A stretch of DNA of 64,000 nucleotides from Liolophura sinensis. Lineage: Eukaryota; Mollusca; Polyplacophora; Chitonida; Chitonidae. Shown here piece after piece: positions 33,701-47,260 of the stretch. Every line of letters begins with the position of its first letter. Position 1 is the first letter of the stretch. Location: positions 1 through 64,000 of the forward strand of contig NW_027018166.1 in the NCBI RefSeq assembly GCF_032854445.1. The letters are read 5' to 3'. A model generated the notes under the pieces. It was given only the letters and a program-made list of their open reading frames with translations. It had not been told where the DNA came from and searched no databases. A program made the position numbers and the translations under genes.

Positions 33701-36265
33701 AGGTGCCAAAAGATGCGCAATTGGGCCAGGCATCTCCAGCTGTTGAAAAATTGCAAATTTCCTTGGTTTCCATGGAGTAAGAGCCGTTGCTGGGCACGTG
33801 ATCTTGACATCAATGATTATTCATTTGTGGCTACAGCCAAAAGTATTGGTCGGAGAGCAACGCGGTTTGCACCATTCGATTTCTCGTCAAAAAATACGTC
33901 GGATTAGCCTCTTACCAGCAGCATTGGAACAGTTTTTCCACTTTTGGATTTTTGCCTGGTCTTTTTGCGAATTGAAATCGGCTACATTAACTATGTACAA
34001 TCGCGACTGGTCATTACTATATTCAACTTTTCATTATAAGTTATGTGCCCTTCGGTAGCACAGACGACGTCAAATCTTTGGGCCAAGCCCATTTAACTCA
34101 CCCAGCAAATGTCTTACTTCTAAGTCGAAGACAAACTCAATGTCTTTATCTACATGTAGAAAAACCACACCATTTGTATATAAAAAAAACACAAGGTACT
34201 TGATACAGTCCGCTGTAAAAAGTACAATTGAACACTGACCCACATCAATAAGGTGCCAAAAGATGCGCAATTGGGCCAGACATCTCCAGCTGTTGAAAAA
34301 TTGCAAATTTCCTTGGTTTCCATGGAGTAAGAGCCGTTGCTGGGCACGTGATCTTGACATCAATGATTATTCATTTGTGGCTACAGCCAAAAGTATTGGT
34401 CGGAGAGCAACGCGGTTTGCACCATTCGATTTCTCGTCAAAAAATACGTCGGATTAGCCTCGTACTAGCAGCATTGGAACAGTTTTTCCACTTTTGGATT
34501 TTTGCCTGGTCTTTTTGCGAATTGAAATCGGCTACATTAACTATGTACAATCGCGACTGGTCATTACTATATTCAACTTTTCATTATAAGTTATGTGCCC
34601 TTCGGTAGCCCAGACGACGTCAAATCTTTGGGCCAAGCCCATTTAACTCACCCAGCAAATGTCTTACTTCTAAGTCGAAGACAAACTCAATGTCTTTATC
34701 TACATGTAGAAAAACCACACCATTTGTATATAAAAAAAACACAAGGTACTTGATACAGTCCGCTGTAAAAAGTACAATTGAACACTGACCCACATCAATA
34801 AGGTGCCAAAAGATGCGCAATTGGGCCAGACATCTCCAGCTGTTGAAAAATTGCAAATTTCCTTGGTTTCCATGGAGTAAGAGCCGTTGCTGGGCACGTG
34901 ATCTTGACATCAATGATTATTCATTTGTGGCTACAGCCAAAAGTATTGGTCGGAGAGCAACGCGGTTTGCACCATTCGATTTCTCGTCAAAAAATACGTC
35001 GGATTAGCCTCTTACTAGCAGCATTGGAACAGTTTTTCCACTTGTGGATTTTTGCCTGGTCTTTTTGCGAATTGAAATCGGCTACATTAACTATGTACAA
35101 TCGCGACTGGTCATTACTATATTCAACTTTTCATTATAAATTATGTGCCCTTCGGTAGCCCAGACGACGTCAAATCTTTGGGCCAAGCCCATTTAACTCA
35201 CCCAGCAAATGTCTTACTTCTAAGTCGAAGACAAACTCAATGTCTTTATCTACATGTAGAAAAACCACACCATTTGTATATAAAAAAAACACAAGGTACT
35301 TGATACAGTGCGCTGTAAAAAGTACAATTGAACACTGACCCACATCAATAAGGTGCCAAAAGATGCGCAATTGGGCCAGGCATCTCCAGCTGTTGAAAAA
35401 TTGCAAATTTCCTTGGTTTCCATGGAGTAAGAGCCGTTGCTGGGCACGTGATCTTGACATCAATGATTATTCATTTGTGGCTACAGCCAAAAGTATTGGT
35501 CGGAGAGCAACGCGGTTTGCACCATTCGATTTCTCGTCAAAAAAATACGTCGGATTAGCCTCTTACCAACAGCATTGGAACAGTTTTTCCACTTTTGGAT
35601 TTTTGCCTGGACTTTTTGCGAATTGAAATCGGCTACATTAACTATGTACAATCGCGACTGGTCATTACTATATTCAACTTTTCATTATAAGTTATGTGCC
35701 CTTCGGTAGCCCAGACGACGTCAAATCTTTGGGCCAAGCCCATTTAACTCACCCAAGAGTTGTCTTACTTCTAAGTCGAAGACAAACTCAATGTCTTTAT
35801 CTACATGTAGAAAAACCACACCATTTGTATATAAAAAAACACAAGGTACTTGATACAGTCCGCTGTAAAAAGTACAATTGAACACTGACCCACATCAATA
35901 AGGTGCCAAAAGATGCGCAATTGGGCCAGACATCTCCAGCTGTTGAAAAATTGCAAATTTCCTTGGTTTCCATGGAGTAAGAGCCGTTGCTGGGCACGTG
36001 ATCTTGACATCAATGATTATTCATTTGTGGCTACAGCCAAAAGTATTGGTCGAAGAGCAACGCGGTTTGCACCATTCGATTTCTCGTCAAAAAATACGTC
36101 GGATTAGCCTCTTACCAACAGCATTGGAACAGTTTTTCTACTTTTGGATTTTTGCCTGGTGTTTTTGCGAATTGAAATCGGCTACATTAACTATGTACAA
36201 TCGCGACTGGTCATTACTATATTCAACTTTTCATTATAAGTTATGTGCCCTTCGGTAGCCCAGAC
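30766..36265 (+). repeat. Array block, copies 57-66, including an indel-rich stretch
   Basis: Starts are 30766, 31315, 31865, 32416, 32967, 33516, 34066, 34616, 35166 and 35717. Copy 57 has GGAGTT, GATAAAC, seven A and CGTTAAAA, like copy 10 (4925). Copy 58 is GGAGTT with GACAAAC, like copy 11. Copies 58 and 59 are disturbed by many single-base indels, described separately. Copies 62-66 lead into the block repeated at a five-copy offset: GCCAGAC with CGTACTAGC (63), CACTTGTGG (64), CTGGACTTT (65), and AGAGTT with seven A and GGTGTTTTT (66). Confidence 0.7.
31430..32180. other. Indel-rich segment, probable low-quality consensus
   Basis: About ten indel events fall within some 750 bp: nine A instead of eight (31431), TTGAGATACAG with two extra bases (31452), CAATAAGTGCC missing a G (31503), CGGTTGCAC missing a T (31666), GGATTTTGCC missing a T (31750), CAAAATC with an extra A and CCAGCCC missing an A (31871-31886), AAACCCACAC with an extra C (31964), CATGAGTAAG missing a G (32124) and CATTTGGTGG with an extra G (32176). 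Most other copies have none or one. Two more follow at 32484 and 33187. Almost all are homopolymer or dinucleotide slips, the usual signature of unpolished long reads. A true old degenerate copy is the alternative, but it should then also carry many substitutions, and I see few. Confidence 0.8.
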
Positions 36266-36815
36266 GACGTCAAATCTTTGGGCCAAGCCCATTTAACTCA
36301 CCCAGGAGTTGTCTTACTTCTAAGTCGAAGATAAACTCAATGTCTTTATCTACATGTAGAAAAACCACACCATTTGTATATAAAAAAACACAAGGTACTT
36401 GATACAGTCCGCTGTAAAAAGTACAATTGAACACTGACCCACATCAATAAGGTGCCAAAAGATGCGCAATTGGGCCAGGCATCTCCAGCTGTTGAAAAAT
36501 TGCAAATTTCCTTGGTTTCCATGGAGTAAGAGCCGTTGCTGGGCACGTGATCTTGACATCAATGATTATTGATTTGTGGCTACAGCCAAAAGTATTGGTC
36601 GGAGAGCAACGCGGTTTGCACCATTCGATTTCTCGTTAAAAAATACGTCGGATTAACCTCTTACCAGCAGCATTGGAACAGTTTTTCCACTTTTGGATTT
36701 TTGCCTGGTCTTTTTGCGAATTGAAATCGGCTACATTAACTATGTACAATCGCGACTGGGTCATTACTATATTCAACTTTTCATTATAAGTTATGTGCCC
36801 TTCGGTAGCCCAGAC
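34616..36815 (+). repeat. Repeated block at five-copy offset, first instance (copies 64-67)
   Basis: Copies 64-67 match copies 69-72 (37366-39563) in order at an offset of about 2750 bp: GCCAGAC with CTAGCAGC, CACTTGTGG and TATAAATT; CCAACAGC with CTGGACTTT; AGAGTT with seven A, GCCAGAC, TTCTAC and GGTGTTTTT; then GGAGTT/GATAAAC with seven A, CGTTAAAA and ATTAACCTC. ATTAACCTC occurs only in copies 67 and 72. Copy 67 also has GATTTGTGG and an extra G in GACTGGGTC (36757-36760), absent from copy 72. Confidence 0.82.
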
Positions 36816-37365
36816 GACGTCAAATCTTTGGGCCAAGCCCATTTAACTCACCCAGCAAATGTCTTACTTCTAAGTCGAAGACAAACTCAATGTCTTTATC
36901 TACATGTAGAAAAACCACACCATTTGTATATAAAAAAAACACAAGGTACTTGATACAGTGCGCTGTAAAAAGTACAATTGAACACTGACCCACATCAATA
37001 AGGTGCCAAAAGATGCGCAATTGGGCCAGGCATCTCCAGCTGTTGAAAAATTGCAAATTTCCTTGGTTTCCATGGAGTAAGAGCCGTTGCTGGGCACGTG
37101 ATCTTGACATCAATGATTATTCATTTGTGGCTACAGCCAAAAGTATTGGTCGGAGAGCAACGCGGTTTGCACCATTCGATTTCTCGTCAAAAAATACGTC
37201 GGATTAGCCTCTTACCAGCAGCATTGGAACAGTTTTTCCACTTTTGGATTTTTGCCTGGTCTTTTTGCGAATTGAAATCGGCTACATTAACTATGTACAA
37301 TCGCGACTGGTCATTACTATATTCAACTTTTCATTATAAGTTATGTGCCCTTCGGTAGCCCAGAC

Positions 37366-39563
37366 GACGTCAAATCTTTGGGCCAAGCCCATTTAACTCA
37401 CCCAGCAAATGTCTTACTTCTAAGTCGAAGACAAACTCAATGTCTTTATCTACATGTAGAAAAACCACACCATTTGTATATAAAAAAAACACAAGGTACT
37501 TGATACAGTCCGCTGTAAAAAGTACAATTGAACACTGACCCACATCAATAAGGTGCCAAAAGATGCGCAATTGGGCCAGACATCTCCAGCTGTTGAAAAA
37601 TTGCAAATTTCCTTGGTTTCCATGGAGTAAGAGCCGTTGCTGGGCACGTGGTCTTGACATCAATGATTATTCATTTGTGGCTACAGCCAAAAGTATTGGT
37701 CGGAGAGCAACGCGGTTTGCACCATTCGATTTCTCGTCAAAAAATACGTCGGATTAGCCTCTTACTAGCAGCATTGGAACAGTTTTTCCACTTGTGGATT
37801 TTTGCCTGGTCTTTTTGCGAATTGAAATCGGCTACATTAACTATGTACAATCGCGACTGGTCATTACTATATTCAACTTTTCATTATAAATTATGTGCCC
37901 TTCGGTAGCCCAGACGACGTCAAATCTTTGGGCCAAGCCCATTTAACTCACCCAGCAAATGTCTTACTTCTAAGTCGAAGACAAACTCAATGTCTTTATC
38001 TACATGTAGAAAAACCACACCATTTGTATATAAAAAAAACACAAGGTACTTGATACAGTGCGCTGTAAAAAGTACAATTGAACACTGACCCACATCAATA
38101 AGGTGCCAAAAGATGCGCAATTGGGCCAGGCATCTCCAGCTGTTGAAAAATTGCAAATTTCCTTGGTTTCCATGGAGTAAGAGCCGTTGCTGGGCACGTG
38201 ATCTTGACATCAATGATTATTCATTTGTGGCTACAGCCAAAAGTATTGGTCGGAGAGCAACGCGGTTTGCACCATTCGATTTCTCGTCAAAAAATACGTC
38301 GGATTAGCCTCTTACCAACAGCATTGGAACAGTTTTTCCACTTTTGGATTTTTGCCTGGACTTTTTGCGAATTGAAATCGGCTACATTAACTATGTACAA
38401 TCGCGACTGGTCATTACTATATTCAACTTTTCATTATAAGTTATGTGCCCTTCGGTAGCCCAGACGACGTCAAATCTTTGGGCCAAGCCCATTTAACTCA
38501 CCCAAGAGTTGTCTTACTTCTAAGTCGAAGACAAACTCAATGTCTTTATCTACATGTAGAAAAACCACACCATTTGTATATAAAAAAACACAAGGTACTT
38601 GATACAGTCCGCTGTAAAAAGTACAATTGAACACTGACCCACATCAATAAGGTGCCAAAAGATGCGCAATTGGGCCAGACATCTCCAGCTGTTGAAAAAT
38701 TGCAAATTTCCTTGGTTTCCATGGAGTAAGAGCCGTTGCTGGGCACGTGATCTTGACATCAATGATTATTCATTTGTGGCTACAGCCAAAAGTATTGGTC
38801 GGAGAGCAACGCGGTTTGCACCATTCGATTTCTCGTCAAAAAATACGTCGGATTAGCCTCTTACCAACAGCATTGGAACAGTTTTTCTACTTTTGGATTT
38901 TTGCCTGGTGTTTTTGCGAATTGAAATCGGCTACATTAACTATGTACAATCGCGACTGGTCATTACTATATTCAACTTTTCATTATAAGTTATGTGCCCT
39001 TCGGTAGCCCAGACGACGTCAAATCTTTGGGCCAAGCCCATTTAACTCACCCAGGAGTTGTCTTACTTCTAAGTCGAAGATAAACTCAATGTCTTTATCT
39101 ACATGTAGAAAAACCACACCATTTGTATATAAAAAAACACAAGGTACTTGATACAGTCCGCTGTAAAAAGTACAATTGAACACTGACCCACATCAATAAG
39201 GTGCCAAAAGATGCGCAATTGGGCCAGGCATCTCCAGCTGTTGAAAAATTGCAAATTTCCTTGGTTTCCATGGAGTAAGAGCCGTTGCTGGGCACGTGAT
39301 CTTGACATCAATGATTATTCATTTGTGGCTACAGCCAAAAGTATTGGTCGGAGAGCAACGCGGTTTGCACCATTCGATTTCTCGTTAAAAAATACGTCGG
39401 ATTAACCTCTTACCAGCAGCATTGGAACAGTTTTTCCACTTTTGGATTTTTGCCTGGTCTTTTTGCGAATTGAAATCGGCTACATTAACTATGTACAATC
39501 GCGACTGGTCATTACTATATTCAACTTTTCATTATAAGTTATGTGCCCTTCGGTAGCCCAGAC
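37366..39563 (+). repeat. Repeated block at five-copy offset, second instance (copies 69-72)
   Basis: This is the second copy of the block at 34616-36815, with starts 37366, 37916, 38466 and 39015. The order of diagnostic variants is identical, including the private CGTTAAAA plus ATTAACCTC pair in the last member. Copy 69 has a private CACGTGGTC where other copies have CACGTGATC. The intervening copy 68 (36816) is an ordinary GCAAAT / GTGCGC copy and has no counterpart at copy 63, so the repeated part is four copies within a five-copy spacing. Confidence 0.82.
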
Positions 39564-40663
39564 GACGTCAAATCTTTGGGCCAAGCCCATTTAACTCACC
39601 CAGCAAATGTCTTACTTCTAAGTCGAAGACAAACTCAATGTCTTTATCTACATGTAGAAAAACCACACCATTTGTATATAAAAAAAACACAAGGTACTTG
39701 ATACAGTGCGCTGTAAAAAGTACAATTGAACACTGACCCACATCAATAAGGTGCCAAAAGATGCGCAATTGGGCCAGGCATCTCCAGCTGTTGAAAAATT
39801 GCAAATTTCCTTGGTTTCCATGGAGTAAGAGCCGTTGCTGGGCACGTGATCTTGACATCAATGATTATTCATTTGTGGCTACAGCCAAAAGTATTGGTCG
39901 GAGAGCAACGCGGTTTGCACCATTCGATTTCTCGTCAAAAAATACGTCGGATTAGCCTCTTACCAGCAGCATTGGAACAGTTTTTCCACTTTTGGATTTT
40001 TGCCTGGTCTTTTTGCGAATTGAAATCGGCTACATTAACTATGTACAATCGCGACTGGTCATTACTATATTCAACTTTTCATTATAAGTTATGTGCCCTT
40101 CGGTAGCCCAGACGACGTCAAATCTTTGGGCCAAGCCCATTTAACTCACCCAGCAAATGTCTTACTTCTAAGTCGAAGACAAACTCAATGTCTTTATCTA
40201 CATGTAGAAAAACCACACCATTTGTATATAAAAAAAACACAAGGTACTTGATACAGTCCGCTGTAAAAAGTACAATTGAACACTGACCCACATCAATAAG
40301 GTGCCAAAAGATGCGTAATTGGGCCAGGCATCTTCAGCTGTTGAAAAATTGCAAATTTCCTTGGTTTCCATGGAGTAAGAGCCGTTGCTGGGCACGTGAT
40401 CTTGACATCAATGATTATTCATTTGTGGCTACAGCCAAAAGTATTGGTCGGAGAGCAACGCGGTTTGCACCATTCGATTTCTCGTCAAAAAATACGTCGG
40501 ATTAGCCTCTTACCAGCAGCATTGGAACAGTTTTTCCACTTTTGGATTTTTGCCTGGTCTTTTTGCGAATTGAAATCGGCTACATTAACTATGTACAATC
40601 GCGACTGGTCATTACTATATTCAACTTTTCATTATAAGTTATGTGCCCTTCGGTAGCCCAGAC
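39564..40663 (+). repeat. Linking copies 73-74
   Basis: Copy 73 (39564) is a GCAAAT / GTGCGC copy with no notable private variant. Copy 74 (40114) has GTCCGC, GCGTAAT and CATCTTCAGC. Together with copy 72 before and copies 75-77 after, they restore the order of copies 10-15 (4925-8222), so the same six-member order is present 62 copies (about 34.1 kb) further along. Confidence 0.7.
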
Positions 40664-43600
40664 GACGTCAAATCTTTGGGCCAAGCCCATTTAACTCACC
40701 CAGCAAATGTCTTACTTCTAAGTCGAAGACAAACTCAATGTCTTTATCTACATGTAGAAAAACCACACCATTTGTATATAAAAAAAACACAAGGTACTTG
40801 ATACAGTGCGCTGTAAAAAGTACAATTGAACACTGACCCACATCAATAAGGTGCCAAAAGATGCGCATATGGGCCAGGCATCTCCAGCTGTTGAAAAATT
40901 GCAAATTTCCTTGGTTTCCATGGAGTAAGAGCCGTTGCTGGGCACGTGATCTTGACATCAATGATTATTGATTTGTGGCTACAGCCAAAAGTATTGGTCG
41001 GAGAGCAACGCGGTTTGCACCATTCGATTTCTCGTCAAAAAATACGTCGGATTAGCCTCTTACCAGCAGCATTGGAACAGTTTTTCCACTTTTGGATTTT
41101 TGCCTGGTCTTTTTGCGAATTGAAATCGGCTACATTAACTATGTACAATCGCGACTGGTCATTACTATATTCAACTTTTCATTATAAGTTATGTGCCCTT
41201 CGGTAGCCCAGACGACGTCAAATCTTTGGGCCAAGCCCATTTAACTCACCCAGCAAATGTCTTACTTCTAAGTCGAAGACAAACTCAATGTCTTTATCTA
41301 CATGTAGAAAAACCACACCATTTGTATATAAAAAAAACACAAGGTACTTGATACAGTGCGCTGTAAAAAGTACAATTGAACACTGACCCACATCAATAAG
41401 GTGCCAAAAGATGCGCAATTGGGCCAGGCATCTCCAGCTGTTGAAAAATTGCAAATTTCCTTGGTTTCCATGGAGTAAGAGCCGTTGCTGGGCACGTGAT
41501 CTTGACATCAATGATTATTCATTTGTGGCTACAGCCAAAAGTATTGGTCGGAGAGCAACGCGGTTTGCACCATTCGATTTCTCGTCAAAAAATACGTCGG
41601 ATTAGCCTCTTACTAGCAGCATTGGAACAGTTTTTCCACTTGTGGATTTTTGCCTGGTCTTTTTGCGAATTGAAATCGGCTACATTAACTATGTACAATC
41701 GCGACTGGTCATTACTATATTCAACTTTTCATTATAAATTATGTGCCCTTCGGTAGCCCAGACGACGTCAAATCTTTGGGCCAAGCCCATTTAACTCACC
41801 CAGGAGTTGTCTTACTTCTAAGTCGAAGACAAACTCAATGTCTTTATCTACATGTAGAAAAACCACACCATTTGTATATAAAAAAAACACAAGGTACTTG
41901 ATACAGTGCGCTGTAAAAAGTACAATTGAACACTGACCCACATCAATAAGGTGCCAAAAGATGCGCAATTGGGCCAGGCATCTCCAGCTGTTGAAAAATT
42001 GCAAATTTCCTTGGTTTCCATGGAGTAAGAGCCGTTGCTGGGCACGTGATCTTGACATCAATGATTATTCATTTGTGGCTACAGCCAAAAGTATTGGTCG
42101 GAGAGCAACGCGGTTTGCACCATTCGATTTCTCGTCAAAAAATACGTCGGATTAGCCTCTTACCAACAGCATTGGAACAGTTTTTCCACTTTTGGATTTT
42201 TGCCTGGACTTTTTGCGAATTGAAATCGGCTACATTAACTATGTACAATCGCGACTGGTCATTACTATATTCAACTTTTCATTATAAGTTATGTGCCCTT
42301 CGGTAGCCCAGACGACGTCAAATCTTTGGGCCAAGCCCATTTAACTCACCCAAGAGTTGTCTTACTTCTAAGTCGAAGACAAACTCAATGTCTTTATCTA
42401 CATGTAGAAAAACCACACCATTTGTATATAAAAAAACACAAGGTACTTGATACAGTCCGCTGTAAAAAGTACAATTGAACACTGACCCACATCAATAAGG
42501 TGCCAAAAGATGCGCAATTGGGCCAGGCATCTCCAGCTGTTGAAAAATTGCAAATTTCCTTGGTTTCCATGGAGTAAGAGCCGTTGCTGGGCACGTGATC
42601 TTGACATCAATGATTATTCATTTGTGGCTACAGCCAAAAGCATTGGTCGGAGAGCAACGCGGTTTGCACCATTCGATTTCTCGTCAAAAAATACGTCGGA
42701 TTAGCCTCTTACCAGCAGCATTGGAACAGTTTTTCCACTTTTGGATTTTTGCCTGGTCTTTTTGCGAATTGAAATGGGCTACATTAACTATGTACAATCG
42801 CGACTGGTCATTACTATATTCAACTTTTCATTATAAGTTATGTGCCCTTCGGTAGCCCAGACGACGTCAAATCTTTGGGCCAAGCCCATTTAACTCACCC
42901 AGCAAATGTCTTACTTCTAAGTCGAAGACAAACTCAATGTCTTTATCTACATGTAGAAAAACCACACCATTTGTATATAAAAAAAACACAAGGTACTTGA
43001 TACAGTGCGCTGTAAAAAGTACAATTGAACACTGACCCACATCAATAAGGTGCCAAAAGATGCGTAATTGGGCCAGGCATCTCCAGCTGTTGAAAAATTG
43101 CAAATTTCCTTGGTTTCCATGGAGTAAGAGCCGTTGCTGGGCACGTGATCTTGACATCAATGATTATTGATTTGTGGCTACAGCCAAAAGTATTGGTCGG
43201 AGAGCAACGCGGTTTGCACCATTCGATTTCTCGTCAAAAAATACGTCGGATTAGCCTCTTACCAGCAGCATTGGAACAGTTTTTCCACTTTTGGATTTTT
43301 GCCTGGTCTTTTTGCGAATTGAAATCGGCTACATTAACTATGTACAATCGCGACTGGTCATTACTATATTCAACTTTTCATTATAAGTTATGTGCCCTTC
43401 GGTAGCCCAGACGACGTCAAATCTTTGGGCCAAGCCCATTTAACTCACCCAGCAAATGTCTTACTTCTAAGTCGAAGACAAACTCAATGTCTTTATCTAC
43501 ATGTAGAAAAACCACACCATTTGTATATAAAAAAAACACAAGGTACTTGATACAGTGCGCTGTAAAAAGTACAATTGAACACTGACCCACATCAATAAGG

Positions 43601-46600
43601 TGCCAAAAGATGCGCAATTGGGCCAGGCATCTCCAGCTGTTGAAAAATTGCAAATTTCCTTGGTTTCCATGGAGTAAGAGCCGTTGCTGGGCACGTGATC
43701 TTGACATCAATGATTATTCATTTGTGGCTACAGCCAAAAGTATTGGTCGGAGAGCAACGCGGTTTGCACCATTCGATTTCTCGTCAAAAAATACGTCGGA
43801 TTAGCCTCTTACTAGCAGCATTGGAACAGTTTTTCCACTTGTGGATTTTTGCCTGGTCTTTTTGCGAATTGAAATCGGCTACATTAACTATGTACAATCG
43901 CGACTGGTCATTACTATATTCAACTTTTCATTATAAATTATGTGCCCTTCGGTAGCCCAGACGACGTCAAATCTTTGGGCCAAGCCCATTTAACTCACCC
44001 AGCAAATGTCTTACTTCTAAGTCGAAGACAAACTCAATGTCTTTATCTACATGTAGAAAAACCACACCATTTGTATATAAAAAAAACACAAGGTACTTGA
44101 TACAGTGCGCTGTAAAAAGTACAATTGAACACTGACCCACATCAATAAGGTGCCAAAAGATGCGCAATTGGGCCAGGCATCTCCAGCTGTTGAAAAATTG
44201 CAAATTTCCTTGGTTTCCATGGAGTAAGAGCCGTTGCTGGGCACGTGATCTTGACATCAATGATTATTCATTTGTGGCTACAGCCAAAAGTATTGGTCGG
44301 AGAGCAACGCGGTTTGCACCATTCGATTTCTCGTCAAAAAATACGTCGGATTAGCCTCTTACCAACAGCATTGGAACAGTTTTTCCACTTTTGGATTTTT
44401 GCCTGGACTTTTTGCGAATTGAAATCGGCTACATTAACTATGTACAATCGCGACTGGTCATTACTATATTCAACTTTTCATTATAAGTTATGTGCCCTTC
44501 GGTAGCCCAGACGACGTCAAATCTTTGGGCCAAGCCCATTTAACTCACCCAAGAGTTGTCTTACTTCTAAGTCGAAGACAAACTCAATGTCTTTATCTAC
44601 ATGTAGAAAAACCACACCATTTGTATATAAAAAAACACAAGGTACTTGATACAGTCCGCTGTAAAAAGTACAATTGAACACTGACCCACATCAATAAGGT
44701 GCCAAAAGATGCGCAATTGGGCCAGACATCTCCAGCTGTTGAAAAATTGCAAATTTCCTTGGTTTCCATGGAGTAAGAGCCGTTGCTGGGCACGTGATCT
44801 TGACATCAATGATTATTCATTTGTGGCTACAGCCAAAAGCATTGGTCGGAGAGCAACGCGGTTTGCACCATTCGATTTCTCGTCAAAAAATACGTCGGAT
44901 TAGCCTCTTACCAACAGCATTGGAACAGTTTTTCCACTTTTGGATTTTTGCCTGGTCTTTTTGCGAATTGAAATCGGCTACATTAACTATGTACAATCGC
45001 GACTGGTCATTACTATATTCAACTTTTCATTATAAGTTATGTGCCCTTCGGTAGCCCAGACGACGTCAAATCTTTGGGCCAAGCCCATTTAACTCACCCA
45101 GCAAATGTCTTACTTCTAAGTCGAAGACAAACTCAATGTCTTTATCTACATGTAGAAAAACCACACCATTTGTATATAAAAAAAACACAAGGTACTTGAT
45201 ACAGTGCGCTGTAAAAAGTACAATTGAACACTGACCCACATCAATAAGGTGCCAAAAGATGCGTAATTGGGCCAGGCATCTCCAGCTGTTGAAAAATTGC
45301 AAATTTCCTTGGTTTCCATGGAGTAAGAGCCGTTGCTGGGCACGTGATCTTGACATCAATGATTATTCATTTGTGGCTACAGCCAAAAGTATTGGTCGGA
45401 GAGCAACGCGGTTTGCACCATTCGATTTCTCGTCAAAAAATACGTCGGATTAGCCTCTTACCAGCAGCATTGGAACAGTTTTTCCACTTTTGGATTTTTG
45501 CCTGGTCTTTTTGCGAATTGAAATCGGCTACATTAACTATGTACAATCGCGACTGGTCATTACTATATTCAACTTTTCATTATAAGTTATGTGCCCTTCG
45601 GTAGCCCAGACGACGTCAAATCTTTGGGCCAAGCCCATTTAACTCACCCAGCAAATGTCTTACTTCTAAGTCGAAGACAAACTCAATGTCTTTATCTACA
45701 TGTAGAAAAACCACACCATTTGTATATAAAAAAAACACAAGGTACTTGATACAGTGCGCTGTAAAAAGTACAATTGAACACTGACCCACATCAATAAGGT
45801 GCCAAAAGATGCGCAATTGGGCCAGGCATCTCCAGCTGTTGAAAAATTGCAAATTTCCTTGGTTTCCATGGAGTAAGAGCCGTTGCTGGGCACGTGATCT
45901 TGACATCAATGATTATTCATTTGTGGCTACAGCCAAAAGTATTGGTCGGAGAGCAACGCGGTTTGCACCATTCGATTTCTCGTCAAAAAATACGTCGGAT
46001 TAGCCTCTTACTAGCAGCATTGGAACAGTTTTTCCACTTGTGGATTTTTGCCTGGTCTTTTTGCGAATTGAAATCGGCTACATTAACTATGTACAATCGC
46101 GACTGGTCATTACTATATTCAACTTTTCATTATAAATTATGTGCCCTTCGGTAGCCCAGACGACGTCAAATCTTTGGGCCAAGCCCATTTAACTCACCCA
46201 GCAAATGTCTTACTTCTAAGTCGAAGACAAACTCAATGTCTTTATCTACATGTAGAAAAACCACACCATTTGTATATAAAAAAAACACAAGGTACTTGAT
46301 ACAGTGCGCTGTAAAAAGTACAATTGAACACTGACCCACATCAATAAGGTGCCAAAAGATGCGCAATTGGGCCAGGCATCTCCAGCTGTTGAAAAATTGC
46401 AAATTTCCTTGGTTTCCATGGAGTAAGAGCCGTTGCTGGGCACGTGATCTTGACATCAATGATTATTCATTTGTGGCTACAGCCAAAAGTATTGGTCGGA
46501 GAGCAACGCGGTTTGCACCATTCGATTTCTCGTCAAAAAATACGTCGGATTAGCCTCTTACCAACAGCATTGGAACAGTTTTTCCACTTTTGGATTTTTG

Positions 46601-47260
46601 CCTGGACTTTTTGCGAATTGAAATCGGCTACATTAACTATGTACAATCGCGACTGGTCATTACTATATTCAACTTTTCATTATAAGTTATGTGCCCTTCG
46701 GTAGCCCAGACGACGTCAAATCTTTGGGCCAAGCCCATTTAACTCACCCAAGAGTTGTCTTACTTCTAAGTCGAAGACAAACTCAATGTCTTTATCTACA
46801 TGTAGAAAAACCACACCATTTGTATATAAAAAAACACAAGGTACTTGATACAGTCCGCTGTAAAAAGTACAATTGAACACTGACCCACATCAATAAGGTG
46901 CCAAAAGATGCGCAATTGGGCCAGACATCTCCAGCTGTTGAAAAATTGCAAATTTCCTTGGTTTCCATGGAGTAAGAGCCGTTGCTGGGCACGTGATCTT
47001 GACATCAATGATTATTCATTTGTGGCTACAGCCAAAAGCATTGGTCGGAGAGCAACGCGGTTTGCACCATTCGATTTCTCGTCAAAAAATACGTCGGATT
47101 AGCCTCTTACCAACAGCATTGGAACAGTTTTTCCACTTTTGGATTTTTGCCTGGTCTTTTTGCGAATTGAAATCGGCTACATTAACTATGTACAATCGCG
47201 ACTGGTCATTACTATATTCAACTTTTCATTATAAGTTATGTGCCCTTCGGTAGCCCAGAC
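40664..47260 (+). repeat. Higher-order repeat: three consecutive 4-copy blocks of 2199 bp
   Basis: Copies 75-78 (40664-42862), 79-82 (42863-45061) and 83-86 (45062-47260) have the same length and order. The first member is a GTGCGC copy, with GATTTGTGG in the first two blocks and GCGTAAT in the last two. The second has CTAGCAGC, CACTTGTGG and TATAAATT. The third has CCAACAGC and CTGGACTTT. The fourth has AGAGTT, seven A, GTCCGC and GCATTGG. Blocks two and three are nearly identical; block one differs by GGAGTT in its third member and by GGCATCTCC, CCAGCAGC and AAATGGGC in its fourth. This is the most regular higher-order repeat in the window. Confidence 0.88.
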
